A DNA stretch of 37,859 nucleotides, from NCBI GenBank assembly GCA_016935735.1, contig JAFGQK010000322.1:1-37859 (forward strand), read 5' to 3'. A program made the position numbers and the translations under genes. Positions 25,063 to 34,489 of this stretch are shown in pieces. The notes below the pieces were generated by a model that made no database searches, was not told the origin of the DNA, and was given only the letters and a program-made list of their open reading frames with translations. Within the stretch, counting starts at the first letter, position 1. Every line of letters begins with the position of its first letter. Origin of the DNA: Spirochaetales bacterium (GTDB taxonomy: Bacteria > Spirochaetota > Spirochaetia > SZUA-6 > JAFGRV01).

Positions 25063-26241
25063 TTACACTGGTATGTTTGCAGGAAGGAAAATAGTGAAGG
25101 TTGTACCATTCCCTTCACGGGATTCCACGGTAATAGTCCCTTTATGCCGGTTGATGATTGCAATTGCTGTGGTAAGTCCCAATCCGCTGGCACCGGGTTT
25201 TGTCGTAAAATACGGTTCGAAAATCCTTTGAAGATGCTTCTCCGGTATCCCCTCTCCGTTATCGGAGACGATTATTTTTATATAATACCCTTCCCTGATA
25301 TCATGTATCTCGTTTTCCTTGACATATACATTTGATACATGAATTTTAATCGTACCGCCAGCAGTAAATTCCTCTTTTGCATTAAGAATAAGGTTTTGTA
25401 TTACCCTTTCAATCTGGATATTATCTGCTTCCAGGGGCCAGGGGTCATGTTGAAAGGAATAAGAACAGGTAACCGGGGATTCAGAAAGCATGATTTGCAC
25501 TGTCTCTTTAATAAGCTTTTCGATATTGACTGGCTTCTTTTCCGGTTTGCTTCCTTTTGATAGAATTCTTAAACTTTCTGTTAAATCCTTTGCCCTTTTT
25601 AACGCTATTTCTGTTTCTGTGAAAATATTAAGTAATTCATTATCAATACATTCACATGTTCTTGCCACGGCTATATTTCCGCTTATAATGGTGAGTATAT
25701 TGTTATAATCATGTGCAATCCCTCCTGCTAAAAGGGCAAGGGCATTAAGTTTCACACTTTCTGCCGGATTCCTTTCCTTTTCCATATATTCAGGGTTTGC
25801 ATAAAGTATAAAAATAATCCCTGTTATTGCACCTTTTTCATTCATAATCGGACAGGCAGTGTATTCAATTTCTTTTTCCTGTCCGTTTTTTATCTGAATA
25901 CAACCGCTCAAAATCGCAATCTTGATTACTTTTTTATTTATTAACTCTATAACATGTTGCTTTAGAGAAACGTGATGATCTTGATTATCTTTCCTGCGCA
26001 CAAGGGAAAGAACATCATCAACTGGTCTTCCTGATGCCCTTCCGGGCTGCCAGCCGGTCATTTCGGATGCAATTTTATTCATCGTTACTATCCGACCATT
26101 ACAATCTGTGGTAATAATGCCATTTCCACGGGAAGTAAGTGATAGATGATTATATTTTTCTTCCCCACCATTTAATAAAAAATTCTTCCGAAGCCTGGTT
26201 ATTTTCTGTAATAATTGTTCTTTTGTATCTTTTTTATTCAT
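25063..26241 (-). CDS. PAS-domain sensor histidine kinase, orphan
   Basis: The 392-aa protein has no transmembrane segment, so it should be cytoplasmic. Residues about 35-155 form a PAS domain (GNGIITTDCNGRIVTMNKIA, SEMTGWQPGRASGRPVDDVL). The dimerisation and phospho-acceptor motif is ALAGGIAHDYNNILTIISGN, of the HisKA type common in Fis-like and hybrid kinases. The ATPase motifs are NLILNAKEEF (N box), DNGEGIP (G1) and SGLGLTTAIAII (G2), ending in GTTFTIFLP. No receiver domain or partner regulator is encoded nearby. The start is ATG 26241; an upstream in-frame TTG at 26262 exists. Stops of this gene and the convergent ABC-F gene are 10 bp apart. Confidence 0.88.
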   Translation of the reverse strand: MNKKDTKEQLLQKITRLRKNFLLNGGEEKYNHLSLTSRGNGIITTDCNGRIVTMNKIASEMTGWQPGRASGRPVDDVLSLVRRKDNQDHHVSLKQHVIELINKKVIKIAILSGCIQIKNGQEKEIEYTACPIMNEKGAITGIIFILYANPEYMEKERNPAESVKLNALALLAGGIAHDYNNILTIISGNIAVARTCECIDNELLNIFTETEIALKRAKDLTESLRILSKGSKPEKKPVNIEKLIKETVQIMLSESPVTCSYSFQHDPWPLEADNIQIERVIQNLILNAKEEFTAGGTIKIHVSNVYVKENEIHDIREGYYIKIIVSDNGEGIPEKHLQRIFEPYFTTKPGASGLGLTTAIAIINRHKGTITVESREGNGTTFTIFLPANIPV

Positions 26242-26419
26242 ATCATCGTTATATGGGGTCAACGCTTCTTAAATTCCTCTCTATCCTTTTAAATTAATAT
26301 AACTAAATTCTAAGTGAGGAGTGAATCTTTTTCAATGATATTTTTCTATTTCTGTATAGGAATTTTGATTCTTTAATAGAGAAACGATAAATTACATAAA
26401 TTTCCACTGTTCATCCTGC

Positions 26420-26449
26420 TTTACAAATGACTTTCAGGAGTATTATAAT
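26420..26449 (+). promoter_or_regulatory. Sigma-70-type promoter for the rhomboid gene
   Basis: TTTACA (26420-26425), an 18-bp spacer and a perfect TATAAT (26444-26449) predict a transcript starting about 30 bases before the ATG. A weaker second candidate is TTGATT (26365-26370), 17 bp, TAAATT (26388-26393). The following prfA-birA genes may be read from it too. Confidence 0.6.
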
Positions 26450-26487
26450 CACTTTATAGATAACTCATCAGGAGAGGAGAAACAAGT

Positions 26488-27117
26488 ATGAGTGAGCAGA
26501 CTGAAAAGAAAAAAAAGGGATTTAGTTTAAAGTATAATTCACCGGTCATTCTGTCATTTGCCCTGTTCTGTTCAGCAATCATGCTGCTGGATAATATTTT
26601 CGGTGGAGTATTGATGCAATATTTTTTCTCTGTACAGGGAAATACCGTGCCGTTTCGTCTTTTTTCCTTTGATCTGATAAGACTTTTTACCCATGCCGCA
26701 GGACATGCAAACTGGATGCATCTTGTCGGAAATTTTTCATTTATACTGCTATTAGGTCCGATTCTGGAAGAACGGTATGGTTCCGGTCTTATGTTACTGC
26801 TGCTGCTTGGAACAGCATTAGCCACAGGTATTTTAAACCGGATATTTTTCTCCACAGGACTTCTTGGTGCCAGCGGGATTGTCTTTATGCTTATATTATT
26901 AGTATCTTTTACCAATGTGAAAAAAGGAGAAATTCCCCTTACTTTTGTACTCATTCTCCTTCTTTACCTGGGCCAGGAATTCTACAGGATGTTTTTTGAA
27001 CATAATAATATCTCCGAGATGGCACATATTATCGGGGGAATATGCGGTGGAATATTCGGATTTATACTTGGAAGCGGAAAAGAAAGCGGAAAATCTGTTG
27101 AAGAGTCTATATCATAG
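26488..27117 (+). CDS. Rhomboid-family intramembrane serine protease
   Basis: The 209-aa membrane protein has six hydrophobic segments. Rhomboid signatures: HANWMHLVGN (His73, His78, Asn82), catalytic Ser129 in LLGASGIVFM, and catalytic His180 in SEMAHIIGGICGG. The core is the minimal six-helix rhomboid with short tails. Rhomboids cut single-pass membrane proteins within the bilayer; the substrate here is unknown. GGAGAGGAG lies ahead of the ATG and a good promoter is upstream. The 77-bp gap to prfA holds a small hairpin, TTGGC-ATA-GCCAA, with no T-run, so read-through is possible. Confidence 0.9.
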   Translation: MSEQTEKKKKGFSLKYNSPVILSFALFCSAIMLLDNIFGGVLMQYFFSVQGNTVPFRLFSFDLIRLFTHAAGHANWMHLVGNFSFILLLGPILEERYGSGLMLLLLLGTALATGILNRIFFSTGLLGASGIVFMLILLVSFTNVKKGEIPLTFVLILLLYLGQEFYRMFFEHNNISEMAHIIGGICGGIFGFILGSGKESGKSVEESIS

Positions 27118-27200
27118 AAAAAAAGAAGATTATTTTCCCTGTTAGAGTTGTTGGCATAGCCAAAACTGTTTAGAAATAGTCCATAACATAAGGAATGTAT

Positions 27201-28271
27201 ATGTTTAACAAATTAGCAGGAATAGAAGAAAGATATAACCAGCTTCAAAAGATGCTCGAAAACCCGGATATTATGAAGGACCAGAAGAAATACAAAGAAA
27301 TAAGGCAGGAATTATCACATAAGGGAGATATTTTAAGAGAGTATGAAAAATATAAATCCATTGAACGGGAAATAAAAGCTTCAAAGGAGCTTGCGGAAGA
27401 GAGTTCGGAGAGTGAGATAAGAGAACTTGCAAGGGAAGAGTTGAAAGAGTTGAACAGAAAAAAGGAAAAAATCGTGCAGCAGCTTAAATACCTGCTTATT
27501 CCAAAGGATCCGATGAATCTTAAAAATATCATTATGGAAATACGTGCCGGTACAGGGGGGGAGGAAGCTGCTCTTTTTGTTGCTGATTTGTACCGGATGT
27601 ACACCCGTTATGCAGAAACAATCGGGTGGAAAATAGAGATACTCTCCTCGCATCAGACCGGAATCGGGGGATTCAAGGAAATTATCTTTTCTGTAACAGG
27701 GAAGAACGTTTATGCGGACATGAGGTATGAAAGCGGGGTGCACAGGGTTCAACGTGTACCGGTAACAGAATCCGGAGGAAGAATTCATACCTCTGCGGTT
27801 ACTGTTGCAGTTCTCCCGGAAGCAGAAGAAACTGATATCATAATCAATCCGGAAGATTTAAGGGTTGATGTGTTCAGATCATCAGGACCGGGTGGACAGA
27901 GTGTGAATACCACTGATTCAGCCGTCCGGATAACCCATATTCCTTCAGGGCTGGTAGTCATCTGCCAGGATGAAAAATCCCAGCATAAAAACAAGGCAAA
28001 AGCACTCCGTGTTCTCCGGGCCCGTCTTTATGAAGCAGAAGAAAGAAAAAAACATGAACAGAGGGCAAAGGACCGGAAAAGTCAGGTCGGTTCTGGTGAT
28101 CGTTCAGAACGGATACGGACATACAATTTCCCCCAGAACCGGATTACGGATCACCGTATAAACCTTACACTCTACAAGCTTGAATATATCATGGAAGGCG
28201 ATATAGAAGAAATCATCGAAGCATTAAAACTGAATGCCAGGGAGGAATTCCTGAAAACGGCAGTATCCTGA
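27201..28271 (+). CDS. prfA: Peptide chain release factor 1
   Basis: RF1 ends translation at UAA and UAG. The protein is about 356 aa, normal size. The stop-codon-reading motif PVT is seen in [14 protein letters not shown], which marks RF1 and not RF2. The hydrolysis motif is [18 protein letters not shown], and no programmed frameshift is present. I prefer ATG 27201 over ATG 27195 because AAGGA lies six bases before the former. prmC, which methylates the GGQ glutamine, follows after 40 bp, the classic prfA-prmC pair. Confidence 0.96.
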   Translation: MFNKLAGIEERYNQLQKMLENPDIMKDQKKYKEIRQELSHKGDILREYEKYKSIEREIKASKELAEESSESEIRELAREELKELNRKKEKIVQQLKYLLIPKDPMNLKNIIMEIRAGTGGEEAALFVADLYRMYTRYAETIGWKIEILSSHQTGIGGFKEIIFSVTGKNVYADMRYESGVHRVQRVPVTESGGRIHTSAVTVAVLPEAEETDIIINPEDLRVDVFRSSGPGGQSVNTTDSAVRITHIPSGLVVICQDEKSQHKNKAKALRVLRARLYEAEERKKHEQRAKDRKSQVGSGDRSERIRTYNFPQNRITDHRINLTLYKLEYIMEGDIEEIIEALKLNAREEFLKTAVS

Positions 28272-28311
28272 TGATAAACTTTGCCTGCAGGAGAAAAGAA
28301 AAAGGAAAAAG

Positions 28312-29160
28312 ATGACCATTCAGAGTGCACTTAAGCAGGGCCAATCGATTCTCTTTTATGCAGAGGTTGATACACCAATGCTTGACAGCACGGTTCTTCT
28401 TGCAGAGGTCCTGGGTATTACAAGGGAAACTCTTTTTGCTTCTCTTACCAACCATATTGATGAGAAGGCGTTTCATACTTTTAAAGAACTTATCGACAAA
28501 CGGTGCAAGGGTATCCCGGTCTCGTATATCCGGCATAAAAAGGAATTCTACGGACTGGAGTTTTATGTTGATGAGAGGGTTCTTGTGCCCAGACCGGATA
28601 CTGAAATCCTGGTAGATGTTGTCCTTTCCATCCTGGAGTATTACCCGGACATCACCACACTTCATGATGCGTGTACAGGGTCAGGATGCATCGCGATCAG
28701 TCTTAAATTTGAAAAACCCGGACTTTTTATCTCGGCCTCGGATATAAGCGGGGAAGCAGGAGAAATATTCAGCATCAATGTAAAAAATCTTTTAGATAGT
28801 GTTATTCCTTTTTACCGTTCAAACCTTCTTCGTGATATAAACGGGAAATTCGATATTATTATGGCAAATCCCCCCTATCTGTCGGGTAAGGAAGTGGAAG
28901 ATATGAAAAAAATCGGCTGGCCTGAACCGGAATCTGCACTCCGCGGGGGAAGGGACGGGATTGCTCTTTCCGAATTACTTATTCATGAAGCTTCGATGAA
29001 AATAAATCCCGGGGGTTTTCTGGTAATGGAGTCTTCACCAGCACATATGAGTGTACTGCACCGTATAATGACCACCTGTGGTTTTACCGGTATTTCCATT
29101 GTAAAGGATCTCGGGGCAAGGGACCGTGTTATAACCGGGAGGATGCCGTGGAAGAGGTGA
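28312..29160 (+). CDS. prmC: Release factor glutamine methyltransferase PrmC
   Basis: PrmC methylates the glutamine in the GGQ motif of release factors. The 282-aa protein has the helical N-domain, then LVPRPDTEILVDVVL, motif I HDACTGSGCIAISL, SASDIS (SAM ribose-binding acid) and the catalytic NPPY in DIIMANPPYLS, followed by EPESALRGGRDGI. All family hallmarks are intact. AAAGGA lies before the ATG. The last 13 bases overlap the start of rsh, implying coupling. Confidence 0.95.
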   Translation: MTIQSALKQGQSILFYAEVDTPMLDSTVLLAEVLGITRETLFASLTNHIDEKAFHTFKELIDKRCKGIPVSYIRHKKEFYGLEFYVDERVLVPRPDTEILVDVVLSILEYYPDITTLHDACTGSGCIAISLKFEKPGLFISASDISGEAGEIFSINVKNLLDSVIPFYRSNLLRDINGKFDIIMANPPYLSGKEVEDMKKIGWPEPESALRGGRDGIALSELLIHEASMKINPGGFLVMESSPAHMSVLHRIMTTCGFTGISIVKDLGARDRVITGRMPWKR

Positions 29161-31160
29161 CAACATTTCTCGAGGAGTTTGCCGGACTGCTTGTCATGTA
29201 TACGGACGAGGAAAAAGGGGATATTATGAGTGCTGCCAGGTGGGCAGAGGGCCTTCATCATAATCAGAAAAGGGCAAGCGGCGAACCTTATTTTATCCAT
29301 CCCTTAAATGTCGCCAAAATACTCATCAATATGAAACTCGATTATAAATCGATTATCGCCGCATTGCTTCATGATGTACTTGAAGATACAGAGGTAACCC
29401 GGGGTGAACTCCGTAAAGAGTTCGGCAAGGATGTACTCCTCCTGGTGGATGGGGTGACAAAAATATCCGGCTTAAGGGCAAAGAACAAGACAGTCCAGGC
29501 AGCGGAAACGATACGCAAAATGCTTTTTGCCATGGTCAAGGATATCCGTGTTATTCTGATAAAACTCGCAGACAAACTTCACAATATGAGAACCCTGGAA
29601 TACCTCGATGTTTCAAAAAGAAAGAGTATCGCCCAGGAATGTCTTGATATCTATGCCCCGTTAGCAGCCCGGCTGGGAATATCCTGGCTTAAGGACGAAC
29701 TCGAGGATCTTTGCCTGAAGCATCTTAATCCCCAGGTGTACCAGCAGATAAAGAAGTTTGTCTCGGGAAAAAAGAGTGAACGTGCCGGGTACCTGGAAAG
29801 GGTGAAGAACGATATTTACAATGCAGCAAAGGAAGAAGGGATTACCATAAGCATAACGACACGGGCGAAGCATTTCTATTCAATTTATTACAAATCGAAA
29901 AAAAAGGGGAAAAAACTGGAAGAGATATACGACCTGCTGGGAATCCGGATACTCTGTGAAACACCGGCGGAATGTTATACGATTCTGGGGCTTGTTCATA
30001 AATTATGGATGCCGATTTCCGGCAGGTTCAAGGATTATATTGCAATGCCCAAATCCAACAGGTATCAGAGTCTTCACACGACCGTTATGTGTTACGATGG
30101 CAAACTCATAGAAATCCAGATCCGGACTCATGGGATGAATCGGACTGCGGAATACGGGATCGCGGCGCACTGGCTATATAAAAAAGGTTTTTCCAGGGAA
30201 CACTTGAGGATCGAGGACATTCCCATTATCAATAAACTCAAAACCTGGGATGGAGAAAATCTGGCAACCAGTGAATTCCTCAAGGAGATCAAACAGGAGT
30301 TATTGAAGGATTCGATTTATGTATTTACTCCCAAAGGAGATGCTATTGAACTTCCCAGGGGGGCATCGGCAATCGATTTTGCCTATCATATACACACGGA
30401 AGTGGGACATCATTGCAGTTCGGCAAAAGCGGACGGGGTGATAATCACCTTGCGAAAGGAACTTAAAAACGCACAGATCATAGAGATCCTCACATCCCAG
30501 AATGCCAGGCCACATCTTAACTGGCTTATATATGCAAAAACATCACGGGCGCGTTCGAAAATAAGGCACTGGTTGAATCAGTATGATCCGGGGCTTATTA
30601 TTGAGCAGAACATTATTGCCAGAAAACGGTTGCAAACCGGAAAACACCCGGATATAAAGAGAAACAAGCACCAGATCATTACCAGGCAGTTTTTTGATAA
30701 AAACAGGATGGGGATTGTCATTGATAATGAACGCAACCTTCTTATAAGGTTTGCAAAATGCTGCAATGCCACTCCCGGCGATAATATTATCGGGTATGTG
30801 TCCAGGGGACGGGGTATTACCATTCATAAAAAGCATTGCCCCAACCTTCGTTTTATAAAAGACATTGAAAGCCGGCTGATCGATGTTGAATGGGAGACGT
30901 TCAGTTCAAAAGCGACAGGCGGATTTAAAGTAATTGCCCGGGCAGGAACAGACATATTTTCCGGGATCGAGGGGGCAATAAAGAAGTACAATGGCCACCT
31001 GCTTGAAGGAAGACTTGAAGAAAAGGATTTTGATACCATTACTGCTTATTTTACCATCGAGATTGATAAAAAAGAAGATTTTAAAAAGGTGTTAAGAAGC
31101 ATCCGTGCTGTTCCCACGATCATCAATGTACAGATAAAACAGGTAAGTGAACAGGAATAA
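29148..31160 (+). CDS. rsh: Bifunctional (p)ppGpp synthetase/hydrolase (RSH)
   Basis: The 670-aa protein controls the stringent response. The hydrolase HD domain is intact: His51 (FIHPLNVAKIL), His75-Asp76 (LLHDVLEDT) and Asp142 (KLADKLHNMRTL). The synthetase domain has RFKDYIAMPKSNRYQSLHT (293-311), whose RFKD form is that of bifunctional RSH enzymes, and EIQIRT. A TGS domain follows (IYVFTPKGDAIELPRGASAI), then a Cys/His-containing region (RFAKCCNATPGDNIIGYVSR) and a C-terminal ACT domain. It appears to be a single long RSH able to make and degrade ppGpp. The start is GTG 29148, with GGGAGG five bases upstream. Confidence 0.95.
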   Translation: MEEVTTFLEEFAGLLVMYTDEEKGDIMSAARWAEGLHHNQKRASGEPYFIHPLNVAKILINMKLDYKSIIAALLHDVLEDTEVTRGELRKEFGKDVLLLVDGVTKISGLRAKNKTVQAAETIRKMLFAMVKDIRVILIKLADKLHNMRTLEYLDVSKRKSIAQECLDIYAPLAARLGISWLKDELEDLCLKHLNPQVYQQIKKFVSGKKSERAGYLERVKNDIYNAAKEEGITISITTRAKHFYSIYYKSKKKGKKLEEIYDLLGIRILCETPAECYTILGLVHKLWMPISGRFKDYIAMPKSNRYQSLHTTVMCYDGKLIEIQIRTHGMNRTAEYGIAAHWLYKKGFSREHLRIEDIPIINKLKTWDGENLATSEFLKEIKQELLKDSIYVFTPKGDAIELPRGASAIDFAYHIHTEVGHHCSSAKADGVIITLRKELKNAQIIEILTSQNARPHLNWLIYAKTSRARSKIRHWLNQYDPGLIIEQNIIARKRLQTGKHPDIKRNKHQIITRQFFDKNRMGIVIDNERNLLIRFAKCCNATPGDNIIGYVSRGRGITIHKKHCPNLRFIKDIESRLIDVEWETFSSKATGGFKVIARAGTDIFSGIEGAIKKYNGHLLEGRLEEKDFDTITAYFTIEIDKKEDFKKVLRSIRAVPTIINVQIKQVSEQE

Positions 31161-31962
31161 ACAGGTGAAGCAGGATAAAGAGCAGTACAACTATACCGAA
31201 TGCACGATCAACAATCCTTTTGAGTCAGCCCCTGTTTATTATGTACAATCAACCACCTCCACGATGGATGACGCAAGACTTTTAACTCAAAACGGCGCTG
31301 TTCATGGGACAGTGGTGTGCACCGGATACCAGGCAAAAGGCAGGGGCCGGTCCAGTGAACGGGAATGGATATCCGCACCGGGGGAAAACCTCCTCTTTAC
31401 CCTGGTGTTAAAAAAGAACGCACTCACGTTCCTTTTCCCATGCCTGCCTGTCATGACCGGGCTTGTCATCTGTCTTGTCTGCGAGGAACAATTCGGTTTC
31501 TCCCCGTCAATCAAATGGCCGAATGATATTCTTTTCAAGGGGAAAAAGCTCGCGGGTATTTTATGTGAGGCAGATAATGATACGATTCTGTGCGGGATCG
31601 GGATAAATTGCAACCAGGTATGTTTCCCGGATTATCTTGAAAAGAAAGCAACGTCCTTCTGTATAATAACAGGGAAAAAAACAGACATTCTCGGATTATG
31701 TGAATCGATCCTGTCGATGATGAAAAGGGTTTTTTCCCGTATCGATTCAGGTGGCGGGTCTTATTGGCAGGCAGAAACAGAGAAACGACTCTACAGGAAG
31801 GGAGATACCATAAGAATATGCTTCCCGGGAAATGATAAAAAGAATACTATTCCATTACAGGGTGCCCTATATGGTATTGATCCTGATGGTGCCCTGCTCG
31901 TTCTTGAACAGGGAGCAGCAACACCGGTGCGTGTTATTGCCGGTGAAATTGAATTTATTTAA
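31147..31962 (+). CDS. birA: Biotin-[acetyl-CoA-carboxylase] ligase, monofunctional
   Basis: BirA makes biotinyl-AMP and attaches biotin to carboxylase carrier proteins. The 271-aa protein has the STTSTMDDAR entry motif, the biotin loop QAKGRGRSSEREW, and KWPNDILFKGKKLAGILCE. The C-terminal SH3-like cap is recognisable (GALYGIDPDGALLVL). There is no N-terminal winged-helix domain, so it should not act as a repressor. The start is GTG 31147, overlapping rsh by 14 bp; another GTG at 31165 is possible. It is the last sizeable gene before a strong terminator. Confidence 0.93.
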   Translation: MNRNKQVKQDKEQYNYTECTINNPFESAPVYYVQSTTSTMDDARLLTQNGAVHGTVVCTGYQAKGRGRSSEREWISAPGENLLFTLVLKKNALTFLFPCLPVMTGLVICLVCEEQFGFSPSIKWPNDILFKGKKLAGILCEADNDTILCGIGINCNQVCFPDYLEKKATSFCIITGKKTDILGLCESILSMMKRVFSRIDSGGGSYWQAETEKRLYRKGDTIRICFPGNDKKNTIPLQGALYGIDPDGALLVLEQGAATPVRVIAGEIEFI

Positions 31963-31970
31963 ACAGGAGC

Positions 31971-32042
31971 ATGGAAGAACGAAATAATTACTCTATTCCG
32001 ATTCTCTCGAAAATTTATACACCTACACCAGAAGGTCTTTAG
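31971..32042 (+). CDS. Possible 23-residue small protein after birA
   Basis: The frame starts at an ATG preceded by ACAGGAGC, a good Shine-Dalgarno sequence, nine bases after the birA stop. It encodes MEERNNYSIPILSKIYTPTP then EGL and ends with TAG at the foot of the terminator hairpin. The fit between ribosome binding site, frame and terminator is suggestive, but 23 codons can arise by chance. No family is recognised and no function is proposed. Confidence 0.3.
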   Translation: MEERNNYSIPILSKIYTPTPEGL

Positions 32043-32069
32043 AGGGGTTTCGAAAACCCCTCTTTTTCT
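32041..32069 (+). terminator. Rho-independent terminator after birA
   Basis: A perfect 10-bp stem, AGAGGGGTTT (32041-32050) and AAACCCCTCT (32054-32063), closes a three-base loop. TCTTTTTCTT follows directly. It should end the prfA-prmC-rsh-birA transcript and isolate the amidohydrolase gene. Confidence 0.93.
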
Positions 32070-32165
32070 TTATAAATCTTACCGTTTATTTCATAATCTT
32101 AATACCCCATACACAGAAAAATGTATAAGAATATGATTATATTTCCGATAATAGGGATAATGGTA

Positions 32166-32194
32166 TTGAAAAAAATAGACTCGGATTATACATT
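32166..32194 (+). promoter_or_regulatory. Candidate promoter for the amidohydrolase gene
   Basis: TTGAAA (32166-32171), a 17-bp spacer and TACATT (32189-32194) match the consensus in five and four of six positions. It lies 24 bases before the ATG. A new promoter is expected here because a strong terminator lies just upstream. Confidence 0.3.
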
Positions 32195-32218
32195 TTACAT
32201 AAAGTGAAAGGGTAGTTA

Positions 32219-33451
32219 ATGCAGGAGTCTTATTCATTAAGCGGAATCTCAATTCTCACCTCCGGCTCTTTTCTGGAGAAATCGAGTATAAAGATTAATC
32301 AATCGGAAATACAGGATATTGGTACGGTATCGGACAAGGATATCAAGGTTAAAGGAGAGGCATACCTGTATCCTGCCATTATTAATGTACACGATCATTT
32401 CAGGGGGAATTATCTTCCCAAAGTTGGGCCAAAGGAAGGTACATTTTATTTAAACTGGTCATACTGGGATAATGATTTGAAATCGGCACCGGTGTATGAA
32501 GAACGGGAAAAGAATACCGTGGAGGATCTCTATGCTTTGAGTATGTATAAAAATATTTTTGCTGGTGTTGTTACGGTCAATGATCATTACCCCCATAATA
32601 AAAACAATAAATATGTCACAAAAATGCCTATACGGGTTGTAACGGATTATACCCTTGTTCATGCGATCTCTTCTTTAAGCTTGAATTGGGGTGATCCGAT
32701 AGAGGTCGAACACAAAAAGGCTATAGATAATAACTTTCCCTTTATCACTCACTGTGCAGAAGGATTTGATAAAGAAACCCAGGCTGCAGTCAAAACACTG
32801 GAAAAGGTCAAATGCCTGGATGATCATGATGTGCTTGTTCATTGTATAGGTTTTTCTGATGAAGATATAAAAAAAGTGCAAAAGGTTGGCGCGACAATTG
32901 TCTGGTGCCCCGGTTCAAATATGTATATGTTTAATGTAACCTGTAAAATAAGAAAAATTTTAGAAGCAAAAATAAATGTCTGTATCGGTACCGATTCCAC
33001 TCATTCAGGAACAGCGAATATTCTTGAAGAAATAAGATGGGCCAGGGAAGTGTATAAAAGGATGTATCATGAGGAAATAAGCCCGGAAACCCTTTTTAAG
33101 CTTGTTACCATAAATCCGGCCCGTGCGTTCAGAATGCAGCATAAGATCGGTAGTATCGAGATTGGAAAACTCGCCGATCTATTACTCATTAAACCCGGGG
33201 ATAAAGATCCATATAACGCAATAGTGAATCTTCAGATGGAGGATATTGAATTACTCACCTGTAACGGGAATCCTGTTTATGGTGCACGGGAATATGAAGA
33301 GTTATTCAAGCTTCGTGATGTTGAATACACAAAAATAAAAGTAAGAAACAGGGATAAACTCATAATCGGCGATCCTGTACGGTTAATGAGCCGGATAAGA
33401 AAAGCAGTCGGATATAAAAAAACCTTTGATTTTATACCTCTGGATGATTAG
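32219..33451 (+). CDS. Metal-dependent amidohydrolase (cytosine/guanine-deaminase-like)
   Basis: The 410-aa protein belongs to the amidohydrolase superfamily. Metal ligands are visible: His58 and His60 (INVHDHFRGN), His178 (FITHCAEG), His208 (VLVHCIG) and Asp259 (CIGTDSTHSG). The layout resembles subtype III deaminases such as MtaD/SAH deaminase, chlorohydrolases and guanine deaminase. The C-terminus has the usual ITINPARAFRM-type closure and beta-sandwich (KIGSIEIGKLADLLLI). The substrate cannot be assigned; deamination of a purine or related ring is most likely. AAGGG lies just before the ATG. The CRP-like genes follow after 28 bp, so it may be transcribed with them. Confidence 0.85.
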   Translation: MQESYSLSGISILTSGSFLEKSSIKINQSEIQDIGTVSDKDIKVKGEAYLYPAIINVHDHFRGNYLPKVGPKEGTFYLNWSYWDNDLKSAPVYEEREKNTVEDLYALSMYKNIFAGVVTVNDHYPHNKNNKYVTKMPIRVVTDYTLVHAISSLSLNWGDPIEVEHKKAIDNNFPFITHCAEGFDKETQAAVKTLEKVKCLDDHDVLVHCIGFSDEDIKKVQKVGATIVWCPGSNMYMFNVTCKIRKILEAKINVCIGTDSTHSGTANILEEIRWAREVYKRMYHEEISPETLFKLVTINPARAFRMQHKIGSIEIGKLADLLLIKPGDKDPYNAIVNLQMEDIELLTCNGNPVYGAREYEELFKLRDVEYTKIKVRNRDKLIIGDPVRLMSRIRKAVGYKKTFDFIPLDD

Positions 33452-33479
33452 TCTTTAATGGTAAGGAGTAAAAAAAGAG

Positions 33480-34484
33480 GTGTCGCCAAAATCAATTACG
33501 TACAAACCCAATTCCATTATTTATTTCAAAGGCGACATAGCAGACAGGATTTTTATTCTCAATAATGGAAAGGTAAGCCTTAATTATATCAATATCGAAA
33601 CAGGCCAGGAATTACATGAATTCATAAAAACAGGAGAGTTCTTCGGGGTAAAATCCGCACTTGGGCGGTATCCGAGGGAAGAAACAGCGCTTGTATTGCT
33701 GGATTCGAATGTTATTGCTTTTACTATTGATGAGTTTGAGCAGCTTGTCTCAAAAAATACAAGAGTCATCATAAAAATGCTCAAAGTCTTTTCAAACCAG
33801 TTAAGAAGAATCCACAAGCAGGTGCAGAATCTGCTGTATAAGGATGATCAGATAAATTCCGAGACCGGTTTATACAGGATCGGTCTTTATTATTTCAAGT
33901 CCAAAAAATATAGCCAGGCATTATATGTTTTTCACCGCTACCTCGTCTATTATCCCTCGGGCAAATATTCGGAGGATGTCACAACACACATTCATACAGC
34001 AGAGGATTATCTGCAGAAATATGGACAGGGCAAAGGTCCTGTCGTAACGATCAATGATACACCGCAGGAAGTAGATAAACCTCAAAAGTCCAGGGAACTG
34101 TCAGGGATCGGGAAGGAGTATTACAATGGTATTAATCTTATGGGGGAGGAAAAGTATGAGGAAGCATCTGAGGTATTTAAAAAGATAATCCAGTCGAATG
34201 TAGATGAGGAATATTCATTAAAATCCCGGTTTGAGATCGGGAAGTGTCTCTATTATATGAATAATTATGATCACTGTATAAAAATGTTTACCGTACTTCT
34301 TCAAAAATATCCGAAGCATCCGGACTTGAGCGAAGCCCTTTTCTTTATTGCACAAAGCCACCAGAAAAAAGGAAATAATGACAGGGCGGTGAGTATTTAC
34401 AGGAAAGTTCTTTCACTTACCCCGGAGACTGATTCAATATACAGAAGGGCAATGAAAGAATTAAGGGAATTGGAAAGGAAATAA
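33480..34484 (+). CDS. Cyclic-nucleotide-binding-like domain fused to TPR repeats
   Basis: The 334-aa protein begins with a CRP-type beta-roll (residues about 5-100: FKGDIADRIFILNNGKVSLN, KTGEFFGVKSALGRYPREETA) and a C-helix. From residue about 130 to the end it has TPR repeats (GLYYFKSKKYSQALYVFHRY, CLYYMNNYDHCIKMFTVLLQ, AQSHQKKGNNDRAVSIYRKV). It has no DNA-binding domain. In the phosphate-binding cassette the usual GE is GV and the Arg-Ser/Thr-Ala motif is REETA, so cyclic-nucleotide binding is doubtful. The start is GTG 33480, with AAGGAG upstream. The crp-like gene follows after five bases, suggesting the pair acts together. Confidence 0.85.
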   Translation: MSPKSITYKPNSIIYFKGDIADRIFILNNGKVSLNYINIETGQELHEFIKTGEFFGVKSALGRYPREETALVLLDSNVIAFTIDEFEQLVSKNTRVIIKMLKVFSNQLRRIHKQVQNLLYKDDQINSETGLYRIGLYYFKSKKYSQALYVFHRYLVYYPSGKYSEDVTTHIHTAEDYLQKYGQGKGPVVTINDTPQEVDKPQKSRELSGIGKEYYNGINLMGEEKYEEASEVFKKIIQSNVDEEYSLKSRFEIGKCLYYMNNYDHCIKMFTVLLQKYPKHPDLSEALFFIAQSHQKKGNNDRAVSIYRKVLSLTPETDSIYRRAMKELRELERK

Positions 34485-34489
34485 CCTCT

